Shown: positions 1-9,458 of the stretch, one piece after another
Numbering within the stretch: the stretch's first letter is position 1
Layout: each line of letters begins with the position of its first letter
Assembly (NCBI GenBank): GCA_045531795.1
Contig: JAZSET010000107.1
Coordinates: 1 to 18,471 of the forward strand
Reading direction: 5' to 3'
Source: UBA4717 sp045531795
Lineage (GTDB): Bacteria; Bacillota; Clostridia; Oscillospirales; CAG-272
DNA: 18,471 nucleotides
The notes under the pieces: model-generated
Database searches by the model: none
Told to the model about the DNA's origin: nothing
Seen by the model: only the letters and a program-made list of their open reading frames with translations
Translations under genes and position numbers: made by a program

Positions 1-2650
1 TGTTGCTTCCGCTGTTGTTTCCGGTATTGCTTCCGGTGTTGCTTCCGCTGTTGCTTTTGCTTCCACTGGTACTGTTGGTTACACCGGTCGTGTTACCACC
101 GGTTGTATTACCGCCGGTTGTATTACCGCCGGTCGTGTTACCGCCGGTTGTGTTACCGCCGGTTGTGTTACCTCCGGTTGTGTTACCTCCGGTCGTGTTA
201 TTGCCACCTGCATTAGGGTCATTCGGTGTATTGCCGCCTGCGTTGGGGTCATTTGGAGTATTGCCTCCTGCGTTGGGGTCATTTGGAGTAGCACTTTGAG
301 CTGCATCCTTCTTCTTAGCTTTTATCGGTATAGTAACCTTACCACCGAAGCTGATTCCATAGAGATCACCGTCTCTGGTAAGTGCGCCGTACTTAAGGTC
401 AATCAAAAGTCCGCCGATATACTGTATTATCGAGCCACCGATGCCAAGTTTAAGTATGAATGCTTCATCTCCATCGCCGCCGAGGGTATGCATTTCACCA
501 TATTTTCCCTCAATGCTCCAGCCGTTATGCCAAACATTTATCGAACCAATAACCTTAATTCGTCCATTACCTTCAATAGCTGCAATATTATCATTCTGTG
601 TGCTGAACCAGTCGCCTTTTATTGACATGGTGAGCGGTTCTGCACCGTCATACACAAGAAGATTGTTGATAGTTACGTCACCGTCGGTAGTATTCGCCTG
701 ATAGAAGACCTTATCGCCCTCCTTCATTACACGAATCTTACCTCTGACTACAGCCATGATTTCACATGAATCATCAAAAGTAATTGAGTCGGTTTTAAGT
801 CCACGTGCAGAAATCGCTCCCGACTCGAACAGATGAAGCTGTTCTTCACTTATAAACGAAACGAAATCGTAGCAGGGGAAATTATCCTTTTCGAAACGAA
901 CCATTGCTACAAGACCATAACTCTCGGCACGGAAGTTTGAGTCGTCGCATACCGTGAGCACCTCTGCCGCAATTATTTTGCTTGTAAGCTCGTTTTTAAG
1001 CTGCGCATCTGTAAAATGGAACTCAATCTTATAGTCACCAACAGCAAGAACCTCATCAGTAGAGAACGTCATAGTCTTATAAGTTTCGCCCGGGAATGCT
1101 ATTGTGCTTTTATCAATTCTTATCTTCTGAAGGTCCTTGACGAGATAAAGCTCCCATCCTGTCGATGCCTTCAAAGCCTTAAGGCTTCCCATTTCACCGG
1201 AAATAGTGATATTCTTTTCGCCCTCTGTATATACCATTCTCGGGGAAACAGAGGTCATCTTTACATCAGGAAGTATTCCGTCAACGCCCGGAACAAGTAC
1301 ATTTTTCTGGGATGAATATGTTGCCTGTACCCACTCGGTTTCGCTGACATATTCAGTTGCAGATACATTTACGTTAATGTTTTTCGATGTAAGATTTGTT
1401 TCAGGAGAAACCACAACAGTACGTTTTATAGTTTCAACCATTCCAACAGGCATACCCATTTTGAGTACTTCCTCACCAATAATTTCTCCATAGGTGAAGG
1501 TTGCTTCGGATTTGCCTGTATCCTTGAACACAAGTCCGTCTTCAAGGAAAATGTTTATCTGTGCGCTGGCAATGTCAACTGCACCGTCAACGCTGTTGTC
1601 AACCGTTACGATAAGCTCTATCTCACCATTATCCTGGTATCCTGTTCCTTTGTCATTGAGCTTAACCGAAGGAATATTTACGCTGAGTCCGAGATGCTCG
1701 TTACTCATTTCTCTTGTAAAGTTACCGATACCGTAAAGCATTTCCATTGTTCTCGATTCGCCTGCCGGAACGCTCTTTTCGGTCCAATAGATTGCAGTTG
1801 CAGTGTCGGGAACTCTGTGAACGTTTGAATAATTCGAGAAATCGCAGTTTTCGTCTGCTATATAATCATATCTCGTGTTTGCAAGATTTGCCCAGTGACC
1901 AACAATTACTTTGTCAGGAGTAGTATCACTTTCACCACTCCAACCCTTGAGCATTGCATACGCCATCTTTTTGCATTTTGCCAGAGAGTCAACATATGTG
2001 AGCTGATTTGGCATATTGCCTGCCGCATCGGAATACTCAGTTTCAACAATTGTCGGTGAGAATATCTCGCCGTTGATAACGTATGGTGCATCTACCTTTG
2101 AATCAAGGGCATTGTCAAGCAGGAGTCGGATACCAACTTTTCCGTCGGTGCCGTTCATATTTACTACCTTGTAACCGATACCGATATTTCCCGCCAGGTC
2201 GCTTTCCTCTATTTCAGAAAGGATTGCGGTCTGTGTTATGAGGTAGCCTTTTACTCCCCATGAAACACTCATTACTCTTCCCCCGTTTGAAATAACGGGG
2301 GTGTAGAGATCGGTTTCTATTCCGAAATAACTGTAATCCTGTCCGAATATGTAGTCCTTGCCGTCAATACGTACTGTCGTATATGACGTGCCGTTGCTTC
2401 TTGCTGCCGCCTCGTTGTACAAAAGCGGTATGTTATTGTCAAATGACTTTTGTGGGTGTCCGTCCTTGGTTTCAATAGAGAACGCACCCGTATCCGCATC
2501 GTACGCAAAACGTACATAATCGTTTGCTATCTTATATACGCTTCCGCTTATAATCGACTCAATTCCGATCGCTGCCACAGTTTCGGCAAACATCGGTACT
2601 ATCATACATATAACAAGCAGAATTGCTATAATTTTTTTAGAAAGTTTCAT
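1..2650 (-). CDS. Exported repeat-containing surface protein, C-terminus beyond window (partial)
   Basis: The reading frame is open from an ATG at 2650 to the window edge, giving 883 residues with no stop. A near-perfect AAGGAG (2657-2662) sits 6 nt before the ATG, and the stop of the giant upstream gene is 12 nt away, so the two are co-transcribed. Residues 1-27 form a signal peptide (MKLSKK, hydrophobic core, cleavage near VAA). A beta-rich region follows. Around residue 454 a stretch with SVSPRMVYTEGEKNITISG resembles an IPT/TIG-type Ig-like fold. Around 731-775 is a Gly-rich segment (GIGGSIIQYIGGLL, then FGGKVTIPIK). From residue 788 the chain becomes low-complexity: three TPNDPNAGGN units, eight NTTGG-type units, then a Ser/Asn/Gly tract running off the window. 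This tract may be a linker to further domains or a wall-spanning stalk. I recognise no enzyme domain. The exported location is well supported; the function is unknown. Confidence 0.85.
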   Translation of the reverse strand, partial: MKLSKKIIAILLVICMIVPMFAETVAAIGIESIISGSVYKIANDYVRFAYDADTGAFSIETKDGHPQKSFDNNIPLLYNEAAARSNGTSYTTVRIDGKDYIFGQDYSYFGIETDLYTPVISNGGRVMSVSWGVKGYLITQTAILSEIEESDLAGNIGIGYKVVNMNGTDGKVGIRLLLDNALDSKVDAPYVINGEIFSPTIVETEYSDAAGNMPNQLTYVDSLAKCKKMAYAMLKGWSGESDTTPDKVIVGHWANLANTRYDYIADENCDFSNYSNVHRVPDTATAIYWTEKSVPAGESRTMEMLYGIGNFTREMSNEHLGLSVNIPSVKLNDKGTGYQDNGEIELIVTVDNSVDGAVDIASAQINIFLEDGLVFKDTGKSEATFTYGEIIGEEVLKMGMPVGMVETIKRTVVVSPETNLTSKNINVNVSATEYVSETEWVQATYSSQKNVLVPGVDGILPDVKMTSVSPRMVYTEGEKNITISGEMGSLKALKASTGWELYLVKDLQKIRIDKSTIAFPGETYKTMTFSTDEVLAVGDYKIEFHFTDAQLKNELTSKIIAAEVLTVCDDSNFRAESYGLVAMVRFEKDNFPCYDFVSFISEEQLHLFESGAISARGLKTDSITFDDSCEIMAVVRGKIRVMKEGDKVFYQANTTDGDVTINNLLVYDGAEPLTMSIKGDWFSTQNDNIAAIEGNGRIKVIGSINVWHNGWSIEGKYGEMHTLGGDGDEAFILKLGIGGSIIQYIGGLLIDLKYGALTRDGDLYGISFGGKVTIPIKAKKKDAAQSATPNDPNAGGNTPNDPNAGGNTPNDPNAGGNNTTGGNTTGGNTTGGNTTGGNTTGGNTTGGNTTGGNTTGVTNSTSGSKSNSGSNTGSNTGNNSGSN
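80..199 (-). repeat. 15-bp tandem repeat, eight NTTGG-type units
   Basis: Eight consecutive 15-bp units in the partial exported protein encode NTTGG; the last reads NTTGV. The units differ mostly at synonymous third positions. The period is a multiple of three, so copy-number changes would keep the frame. It is probably an extended, possibly glycosylated, linker or stalk. Confidence 0.9.
200..289 (-). repeat. 30-bp tandem repeat, three TPNDPNAGGN units
   Basis: Three 30-bp units (260-289, 230-259, 200-229) each encode TPNDPNAGGN and immediately precede the NTTGG block. The two N-terminal units are nearly identical at nucleotide level, which suggests recent duplication. Confidence 0.9.
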
Positions 2651-2662
2651 TTGTTACTCCTT

Positions 2663-5600
2663 TCACTGAAGTGCATCAACAAATACCGTTATGGTAAAGT
2701 AGTCTCGCTTATCTGTCTGAACAAATACAGTGTACCAGCCATCCTCAAGGTCACGTGCAATAAATCTTCCGTTATACGCACTTATCGGTGTGCCCAGAGT
2801 CTTCATCTGACCCATTGTATATATTCCCTTTGCATATTTCGCATAAGCTGTTCCGCCAAAGTTCTTAAGGCTTATCTCGATATCGTCAGTATCAATGGTA
2901 ATTGCATTTGCACTGTTTGGCATCTTGCCGTTGATAAGAGCGAGTGTATCATAGAAGCCGATAAGTCTTACGGTTCTGCGGAGTTCACATTTGTTACCCG
3001 CATTGTCGTATACTGTATAGGTTATTGTATATGGCTTTGTTCGGTCAAATACGTTTGCGCTGATGTTATCGGGATCGAAATCACCAAAGTCTATCTTCAC
3101 GCTGTCAGTAAGTTCTGTACGTACTCCCTGATATACGTCAAATGCCTCGTAATCATAGAATTTCGACTTGTCATACGCAAACTCAGGATCACGGCCGCTT
3201 GTCATTCCCTCGATGAATATAAGTTCGTTTGTTCCCGCAAACTTAAGTGTCGGGGACTCCTTGTCGATGATTTCAACATCAACACCGTATGAGGAAATTG
3301 TACCGTTTACTGCCGCAAGGTTAAATGTAAACAAACCGTTTTCTGCATATATTAAGCTGTTTGCCTTGCTCTTTATATCATTGCTTCCGAGTATGGAGGT
3401 ATCCTTATCGGTAACAACAGTTACGGTTACATCCTTGTTTGTGGTCTTGTAAATATCAGGACCTACTGTATAACCCGCTTCTTTTCCGCTTGTGTCCTTA
3501 CCTATTTCAAGCGTCTTTTCAAAGAATTTCTTTTCCCATTTTCCGCCGTTTTCCTCAAGATACTCATAGCTCCAGGAAACTGTCTTTATCACAGGAGCAC
3601 GGTCATCTATGTTGGTAACACTCATGCTTATTGTCTGGGAAGTACCCGATTCATCAAAAATTGTAAACGTATAGTTGCCGTTCTGCTTGATTGTAAAGGT
3701 TTTGTCTGTTGTATAAGTTACACCGTCATAAACCACTGAAAGGTCGGAAAGTTTACGATATATATCTATCGGTCTTCCGTTTTCATCAAGCTGCTGTACA
3801 AATGAGATTTCTACGCTAAGCTCATCTTCAGCAAGTGTTGCAATCGCTTCGAGTGCGGGAGGATCTGAGTATATATTGGAAACGCTGATTACACTCGCTC
3901 CCTCATTTCCATAATCGTCAACATAGAATACACTGATGTAGCCGCTCTTCTTGAATCTTATCTCAGTTGCACCCGGAGTATATACGATATCATACTGACC
4001 AAGGTTGTCTGAACGCTCAATTCCCGTTACTATAACGTTGGATTTTGAGAACTCCTCGATCTTTACAAGCACACTTCTTGTTGTAATTGTTGTGGGAGGT
4101 GTGCTGTATGAAAGTCTTGTAATCTCAGGCTTTACAATATCAATGTTGGATACTGTAATCTGTGTCGTAAAGCCATTTCCCGCTGCATCGTATGCCTTTA
4201 CCGTGTAGTTGCCGGAAAGAGGAAGCTCTACGCTGTATTCGCTTCCGATTACCTCTTCGTTCCACTCTAAAAGTTCACCCGATGCATCACGTACCTCTGC
4301 GTAAACAATCTCATTTACGTTATCCTTGTCCGTAAATGTCACGAATGCGGTAACGGGCTTGTTTGTCTTATCGTAGGTCGAAAGTGTCCATTCTATATTA
4401 CCGCCGTCATTATCGTAAAACTCATAGGAAACAGTCTGTGTGGCTGTGTTTCCTGCAGTGTCGGCAAGTTCAAATACAAACGAAGTCTTTTCGCTTGTAA
4501 GTATGGTTTCTGTCTGCATTCCGTTGTTAGTTACGCTTACATCCTTATCCGAATCTGTATATTCTATCACAGCCTTTACAGCACGATAATAATTTCCGTC
4601 GTTAACAGGCTTCCATTTGCCGAGATAATTCTCGTAGTAGTAACAAACTTTGTAATGTTCATCCTCGGTAATGGGGGTTTTATCTATGTTGGTAACAGTG
4701 TAAGTTTCTTCGTACGTCATACCGGCATTGTTAGTTACGATATATGTAACACTGCCGTTTTCTGTAAACTCTACTCTGTCACTCATTGTGATACCAAGAT
4801 CCTCAGAATCACCGTCAACTATTCTTACTACCGATGCAATACCGCTTTCATTGTCTCCGTAAACTGCACTTACGGTAACATTCTTATTAGTGGGAGTGTC
4901 ATTTGTAATGTCAGCATCAAGGGAAATGGTCGGTACTGTTTCATCAAATACAGAGGTGTAAATGCTTTCTTTCTGATAGCGTTCACTCTCTATACCCTCT
5001 GCTGTGTATGAACTGAATTCTACGCTCTTTTCGGTTGAACCGTCATTCAACGCTGTGAAAACAAGTTTGGTATAAACAACAGGCTGATCATTCTGCTCAT
5101 CTATGATTATCTCTTCATCTTCGAGCTGTTCGTCTTCGAGCTGTTCATCTTCGAGCTGTTCATCTTCGAGCTGTTCGTCTTCGAGCTGTTCGTCTTCAAG
5201 CTCTTCGTCTTCGAGCTGTTCGTCTTCAAGCTCTTCGTCTTCAAGCTCTTCGTCTTCGGGCTCATCATATATGTATTCGTCTTCTTCGGATACAGAATTA
5301 TATACTTTGGACTTTCTCTCGTTAAGAACATAGCCATTGAAAACGCCGTCAGAAACATCAAATGTCTGAAGTTCATATTCGGGATTTCCTGTTACAACAA
5401 GTTCTATAAGGTCGCCCTCTTCAAACGATATAAACGAACCGTTTTCAATTATTTCACCGTTCTTATAGAGGTCATATACGAGTTTAAAGCCTTCAATAAA
5501 CACAGAGTCAGAAGCAAATGTTAAAGTATAGGTACGATTTGCTTCATCAACCGCATAAATTTTCTGCTCAGAATTGTCGCTTACCGTTCTTGTAATCGTA

Positions 5601-8600
5601 CTTACATAGTTTCTGACACTCTGATTTGCTGCAATCTGCTCATTTTCTGCATCATCTTCACCTGTTGCAAGTGAGGGATTCAGTACAGAAAGCGGCACGT
5701 TAAAGTCAAGTGATACGTTGGAAACTGACTTGGTTATCTCAGGAGTACTTACGCTCGCTGTTATCATAGGCTCGGCATCAACGATATTGAATTCGTTATT
5801 TTCGGGGCGAAGCACATATGAGTTTCCGAGCATATCGGTACTCATTACTGCGATACCGTAATTTCCGTCAAGTCCACGTAATATCATATTGTACTCTGTA
5901 ACACCTGTTGCAGAGCTCTTTTTAACAGTAAATTTCGACAGTTGCTGATTATAGTAGTTGAACGCATTCTCGTCAATAACGCTGTCGGCATCGGGATCTT
6001 TTACAAGTGCGAAATTCGTAATGACAGAGTTTACATCCTCTACAACAATTTTCATTTTGATATCTGTACGTTCGCCGCTCTCGAACGGTTCGCATGTTGC
6101 GCTGATTACAGGAGCATCCTTGTCGATGCACTTTACGCAAATCGGCACACGTACATCATTTCCTACGGCGTCAGAAAGAGTTGCATATGTATCAACGTTA
6201 CGCTTTACTGTAAGAACATACCTGATATCACTTTCTTTTTCAGCCGATATAAGCGAATTGGATATTGAAAGATCTGTGATTGAGTTTGCATCACTTGCGC
6301 TTATGGTTACAATAACATCCTCTCTGGTGGGGTTTGATGTACTGTATTCAACATCAAAGCTCGGAGCTATTGTATCGTAAATGATATTGTGCGTGTATAC
6401 ATCACTCACAAGTGATATAGCAGGATCTGCTGTGTTGCCGTTTTCTGCACACGCAACCTTGAAGTAAAGCGTGTTATTGCCCTCAACAAGCAATACAGGA
6501 GATTCTATTTCTGCATCCTGTGAAAGATAACTTCCAAACGAGTCCGCAGGTACTTCAAGTGTGACCCACGGACCATAGTTGATACCGTCGGTCGATACCT
6601 GATATTTAACAAACTGATCTGATGTAAGCGCATCAGCGCATATCATATCTTCAACTACCTGAAGATATACTTTGTAATCCTGTGAAGGAGTTACAGAAAT
6701 ACCGTCAACCTTTACAGAGATATCATCACCTGCCGAAACAATGGTCGGCTTTTTTGCTCGTATGGAAAAACTATCAGGAACATCATATGTTGCTTCGTCA
6801 CCGTTTACGTCGGTTGCACTTACTACAAGATAGTAAACACCGTTGTCTTCGGGCTGAAGCTTGATGCTCTCACGAACACCTATTCTGCCGTCTCCGCCGA
6901 CAGTAGGAGTAAGATTTCCCTCTCCGACATATCTGCCGTCATCTGTATATATTTTATAAACGGCGTTTTTAACACCCGAAACGTCTTCTATTACTACTGT
7001 CGCCTGCTGTATTCTCAAGGGCTGTGAATATACGCTCTCCCACGACACATCAATCGTCGGCGCGCAGTTATCGAAGACATAGTTTTTCTCAAACGTTACC
7101 GTGTTATTCGATCTGGTTTCGGTTACCTTATATTCAAGCTTATATGTACCGTCAAGGGTAACAGCCTTTCCGTCATCACCGTACTGTACACCAGCGCCAA
7201 CGTCCTGTCCGTTATATACGGCATAGCTCTGTGTGAGCACTGCCGCATTTGCTGAAACAGGAACCCAATGGTACTCTGTTTTGTATATACCATCGATACC
7301 TGAAACTGTTTCTTTAAATGAAATGTCAAATGATTTACCAGGAGTAAGATTTGAGCTTGTTTCGATAGTATCGGCTGTGTCATAGTTATATATCTTAAGG
7401 TCTGACGCAAACTTTATAACATCTGTTGAGTTTCCGATGCTATCCTTTGTGAGGATATACAAGTCTCCTACAAAGCTTTTCTTAAGTCCGATTGACATAA
7501 GGATTGTAGGAAGATTTCCGTTTTTATCTGCCTCTACAAAGTTCCATTTACCAACAGTTGTCTCGATTTCACCTGTAACGGTGTTTGCATCAAATGTGGG
7601 CAGGCTATCTGTGCTCGGCACAAATACATAATAAAGTCTTGCCCATGAGCCGAGAGTATCTTTATATGAATTACAGAAGTCGTCAAGTTTGAAATTGTAT
7701 TCGGTATGCTTTACTTTCTGTGCATCCTGATATGACTTGTTCTGTGTGAGTGTATATCTCGGAGCAACAGAGTCTATAAGTACATTTCCAACCGTATTGT
7801 TCGAGATTGGGTTGCCTGCATCATCATAACCGTCAAAAGAAAGTGTATAAACACCCTCTGAGGCAGTTGCGGTCTTAAGAGTTATGGGCATATCGGAAAG
7901 CACTGAGGTCGATACGGGAACAGTTACATTAAGGTAAGAACCATTACCACCGTTATAGTTGTTTACAGATACCTTTGTGCCGTCTGAAAGAAGTGAATAG
8001 TTAAGATATGCCTCATCCCCGCTTGGATGCGGTGCGGTATTTGACTTGTAGAGAGTTTCACTTCCGTTTACATAGAAGGTATGCGAAGCTGCAAGTTTAT
8101 TTGAAATGTCAAGTGCAGTACCATTCTTGTCTGTAATGCTTATTGTAGGATTCTTTGTATCTACTTTAAGGGTGGATAAATACGAATTCCAGGTTGTATT
8201 TCCGCTCTGGAGCATATACGTTGCGCCATTATATTTTGACGAAACGTTTGTAAGATAGAGATTAACTCCTGCTCCGTTGCTTGTGAAACTGCTCGGAACA
8301 GTTCCGGTAAACACGATCTTCTTGCCGTCACTTGAAGGTGCATAAGTAAGATCTGTGAGCTTAACGCTTGTTCCGTTACCGCTATAAAGTGCAGCATTAC
8401 ATGAGAAATTGCTTACTATCTGCTTTATGTCCGCATCAGCCATTGAGGAAGAACAATGAAGCGATGTCGGAGAAACTGTTATTGTTACTTTCTTCTTTGC
8501 GCTATTTAAATAATCGTTCGCTGAACGTGCTGTAAATACCGGCGTTTCCGAATAACTTATGTTGCCGATATCGAAACATTTACGATAGATTGTAACAGTC

Positions 8601-9457
8601 TCGGTATGTACAAGGTTACTGCCGCTCGTCGTAAGGAGCGAGTTTGCTTTTGATGAACGTGCGGGAACGCTGAAAGTAAAGTTAAGTGTAGCTTTACCTA
8701 TTCCCTTTGCTACCATCTCGTTGTAGATCTGCGCATAGGTCAGATTCAGGTTTGCGGATGTGGTAGAGTTAGGATATGTAAAACTGCTTGTAAACAACGA
8801 TGTCGTTCCGGTATTAAACTGGTTACTCATAGAAAATGATGCCGCATCGTCATATTTAAAGGGATTATATGTACCGTACTGGTCGCTTGTTTTAGCGTCC
8901 CATGTAAGCGAGAGGCTTCCGCTGTCGCCACTGCCGACGTAAATGTTTCTTCCCCAGTTATCAAATGAGCCCAATGATGTGAAATTACGCTTCGTTACTT
9001 CCGAAATATCAATTTCCCATTCGTCTCCCTTCTTCATCCATCCCCAGTCTGCATAGCTGACGATCGTTACAGGCTGGTCGCCGTTTGTATAACCACTGTT
9101 ATCAATAAGCGGGAGGGATACGTCGAAATTGCCGGGCTTCCAGTCATCACTGCTCCAAAGATGAATGTGCGTTTTTGCAATCATCCAGGGGGCAAGCGTG
9201 AGGTTCAGATAATAATCGTCATAATACCCCTTCTTGAATGTACCATTGGTACATGCTCTGACTATACCGCCATCACGGGTTTTATAACCGGCATATACCG
9301 AATCTCCATCAGTACCTGCATAGTTTACATTCTGTGTCTGCAGTTTTATTTTATATGTGAGTGTCGGGGTTTGTGCACTAACTGTAATGGTCATTGTAGG
9401 AACAAGTCCAACTACCATTATAACTGCAAGTATAAACGCTAATAATCTCCTTTTCAT
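2663..9457 (-). CDS. Giant exported Ig-like repeat surface protein (2264 aa)
   Basis: I place the start at the ATG at 9457, preceded by GGAGG (9463-9467) with 5 nt spacing. An in-frame ATG at 9478 lacks a comparable site and would overlap the protease gene. Residues 1-28 are a signal peptide (MKRRLLAFIL..., cleavage after VSA). After a roughly 400-residue N-terminal region come repeated beta-sandwich units of bacterial Ig/cadherin-like type. They are marked by junctions such as KNPTISI (~436), DSVAPRYTL (~562), DNCAPTIDV (~795), DTIAPSFDV (~1028), DKDAPVISA (~1110), DETVPTISL (~1506), NIDKTPI (~1590), NIDDRAPVI (~1948) and DKESPTLKF (~2062). Residues 1401-1450 are an acidic tandem repeat. No LPXTG signal, SLH domain or C-terminal membrane segment is visible, so it is probably secreted or held non-covalently. 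The stop is TGA at 2663-2665. The likely role is adhesion or surface structure, by analogy to other Ig-repeat proteins; the ligand is unknown. Confidence 0.92.
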   Translation of the reverse strand: MKRRLLAFILAVIMVVGLVPTMTITVSAQTPTLTYKIKLQTQNVNYAGTDGDSVYAGYKTRDGGIVRACTNGTFKKGYYDDYYLNLTLAPWMIAKTHIHLWSSDDWKPGNFDVSLPLIDNSGYTNGDQPVTIVSYADWGWMKKGDEWEIDISEVTKRNFTSLGSFDNWGRNIYVGSGDSGSLSLTWDAKTSDQYGTYNPFKYDDAASFSMSNQFNTGTTSLFTSSFTYPNSTTSANLNLTYAQIYNEMVAKGIGKATLNFTFSVPARSSKANSLLTTSGSNLVHTETVTIYRKCFDIGNISYSETPVFTARSANDYLNSAKKKVTITVSPTSLHCSSSMADADIKQIVSNFSCNAALYSGNGTSVKLTDLTYAPSSDGKKIVFTGTVPSSFTSNGAGVNLYLTNVSSKYNGATYMLQSGNTTWNSYLSTLKVDTKNPTISITDKNGTALDISNKLAASHTFYVNGSETLYKSNTAPHPSGDEAYLNYSLLSDGTKVSVNNYNGGNGSYLNVTVPVSTSVLSDMPITLKTATASEGVYTLSFDGYDDAGNPISNNTVGNVLIDSVAPRYTLTQNKSYQDAQKVKHTEYNFKLDDFCNSYKDTLGSWARLYYVFVPSTDSLPTFDANTVTGEIETTVGKWNFVEADKNGNLPTILMSIGLKKSFVGDLYILTKDSIGNSTDVIKFASDLKIYNYDTADTIETSSNLTPGKSFDISFKETVSGIDGIYKTEYHWVPVSANAAVLTQSYAVYNGQDVGAGVQYGDDGKAVTLDGTYKLEYKVTETRSNNTVTFEKNYVFDNCAPTIDVSWESVYSQPLRIQQATVVIEDVSGVKNAVYKIYTDDGRYVGEGNLTPTVGGDGRIGVRESIKLQPEDNGVYYLVVSATDVNGDEATYDVPDSFSIRAKKPTIVSAGDDISVKVDGISVTPSQDYKVYLQVVEDMICADALTSDQFVKYQVSTDGINYGPWVTLEVPADSFGSYLSQDAEIESPVLLVEGNNTLYFKVACAENGNTADPAISLVSDVYTHNIIYDTIAPSFDVEYSTSNPTREDVIVTISASDANSITDLSISNSLISAEKESDIRYVLTVKRNVDTYATLSDAVGNDVRVPICVKCIDKDAPVISATCEPFESGERTDIKMKIVVEDVNSVITNFALVKDPDADSVIDENAFNYYNQQLSKFTVKKSSATGVTEYNMILRGLDGNYGIAVMSTDMLGNSYVLRPENNEFNIVDAEPMITASVSTPEITKSVSNVSLDFNVPLSVLNPSLATGEDDAENEQIAANQSVRNYVSTITRTVSDNSEQKIYAVDEANRTYTLTFASDSVFIEGFKLVYDLYKNGEIIENGSFISFEEGDLIELVVTGNPEYELQTFDVSDGVFNGYVLNERKSKVYNSVSEEDEYIYDEPEDEELEDEELEDEQLEDEELEDEQLEDEQLEDEQLEDEQLEDEQLEDEEIIIDEQNDQPVVYTKLVFTALNDGSTEKSVEFSSYTAEGIESERYQKESIYTSVFDETVPTISLDADITNDTPTNKNVTVSAVYGDNESGIASVVRIVDGDSEDLGITMSDRVEFTENGSVTYIVTNNAGMTYEETYTVTNIDKTPITEDEHYKVCYYYENYLGKWKPVNDGNYYRAVKAVIEYTDSDKDVSVTNNGMQTETILTSEKTSFVFELADTAGNTATQTVSYEFYDNDGGNIEWTLSTYDKTNKPVTAFVTFTDKDNVNEIVYAEVRDASGELLEWNEEVIGSEYSVELPLSGNYTVKAYDAAGNGFTTQITVSNIDIVKPEITRLSYSTPPTTITTRSVLVKIEEFSKSNVIVTGIERSDNLGQYDIVYTPGATEIRFKKSGYISVFYVDDYGNEGASVISVSNIYSDPPALEAIATLAEDELSVEISFVQQLDENGRPIDIYRKLSDLSVVYDGVTYTTDKTFTIKQNGNYTFTIFDESGTSQTISMSVTNIDDRAPVIKTVSWSYEYLEENGGKWEKKFFEKTLEIGKDTSGKEAGYTVGPDIYKTTNKDVTVTVVTDKDTSILGSNDIKSKANSLIYAENGLFTFNLAAVNGTISSYGVDVEIIDKESPTLKFAGTNELIFIEGMTSGRDPEFAYDKSKFYDYEAFDVYQGVRTELTDSVKIDFGDFDPDNISANVFDRTKPYTITYTVYDNAGNKCELRRTVRLIGFYDTLALINGKMPNSANAITIDTDDIEISLKNFGGTAYAKYAKGIYTMGQMKTLGTPISAYNGRFIARDLEDGWYTVFVQTDKRDYFTITVFVDALQ
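5108..5257 (-). repeat. 15-bp acidic tandem repeat, ten EDE(E/Q)L units
   Basis: Ten 15-bp units encode EDEEL or EDEQL (the last ends in EEI) at residues 1401-1450 of the giant exported protein. The tract is almost wholly negatively charged and flanked by more acidic residues, separating two blocks of Ig-like repeats. It may act as an extended charged spacer or bind cations. Near-identical units make length variation between strains likely. Confidence 0.93.
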
Positions 9458-9458
9458 A

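Noticed and set aside
80..289. Tandem repeats considered as a CRISPR array
   Set aside because: Units are directly abutting 15- and 30-bp coding repeats without unique spacers.
3..299. Plus-strand frame rich in Pro, Leu and Val
   Set aside because: It is the antisense of the TPNDPNAGGN and NTTGG repeats of the partial exported protein; low-complexity composition is inherited from the repeats.
2280..2301. Perfect 8-bp GC-rich inverted repeat (CCCCCGTT / AACGGGGG)
   Set aside because: It lies inside the coding sequence of the partial exported protein, has no T tract on either side and is in frame with conserved-looking sequence, so it is not called a terminator.
2450..3292. 280-codon plus-strand frame antisense to the giant and partial exported genes
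   Set aside because: It spans the end of one well-supported gene and the start of another, has Cys/Tyr/Ile-rich shadow composition and no start context.
5103..5333. Plus-strand open frame made almost entirely of serine
   Set aside because: It is the antisense shadow of the acidic 15-bp repeat (GAA/GAC codons read in reverse) and has no ribosome binding site.
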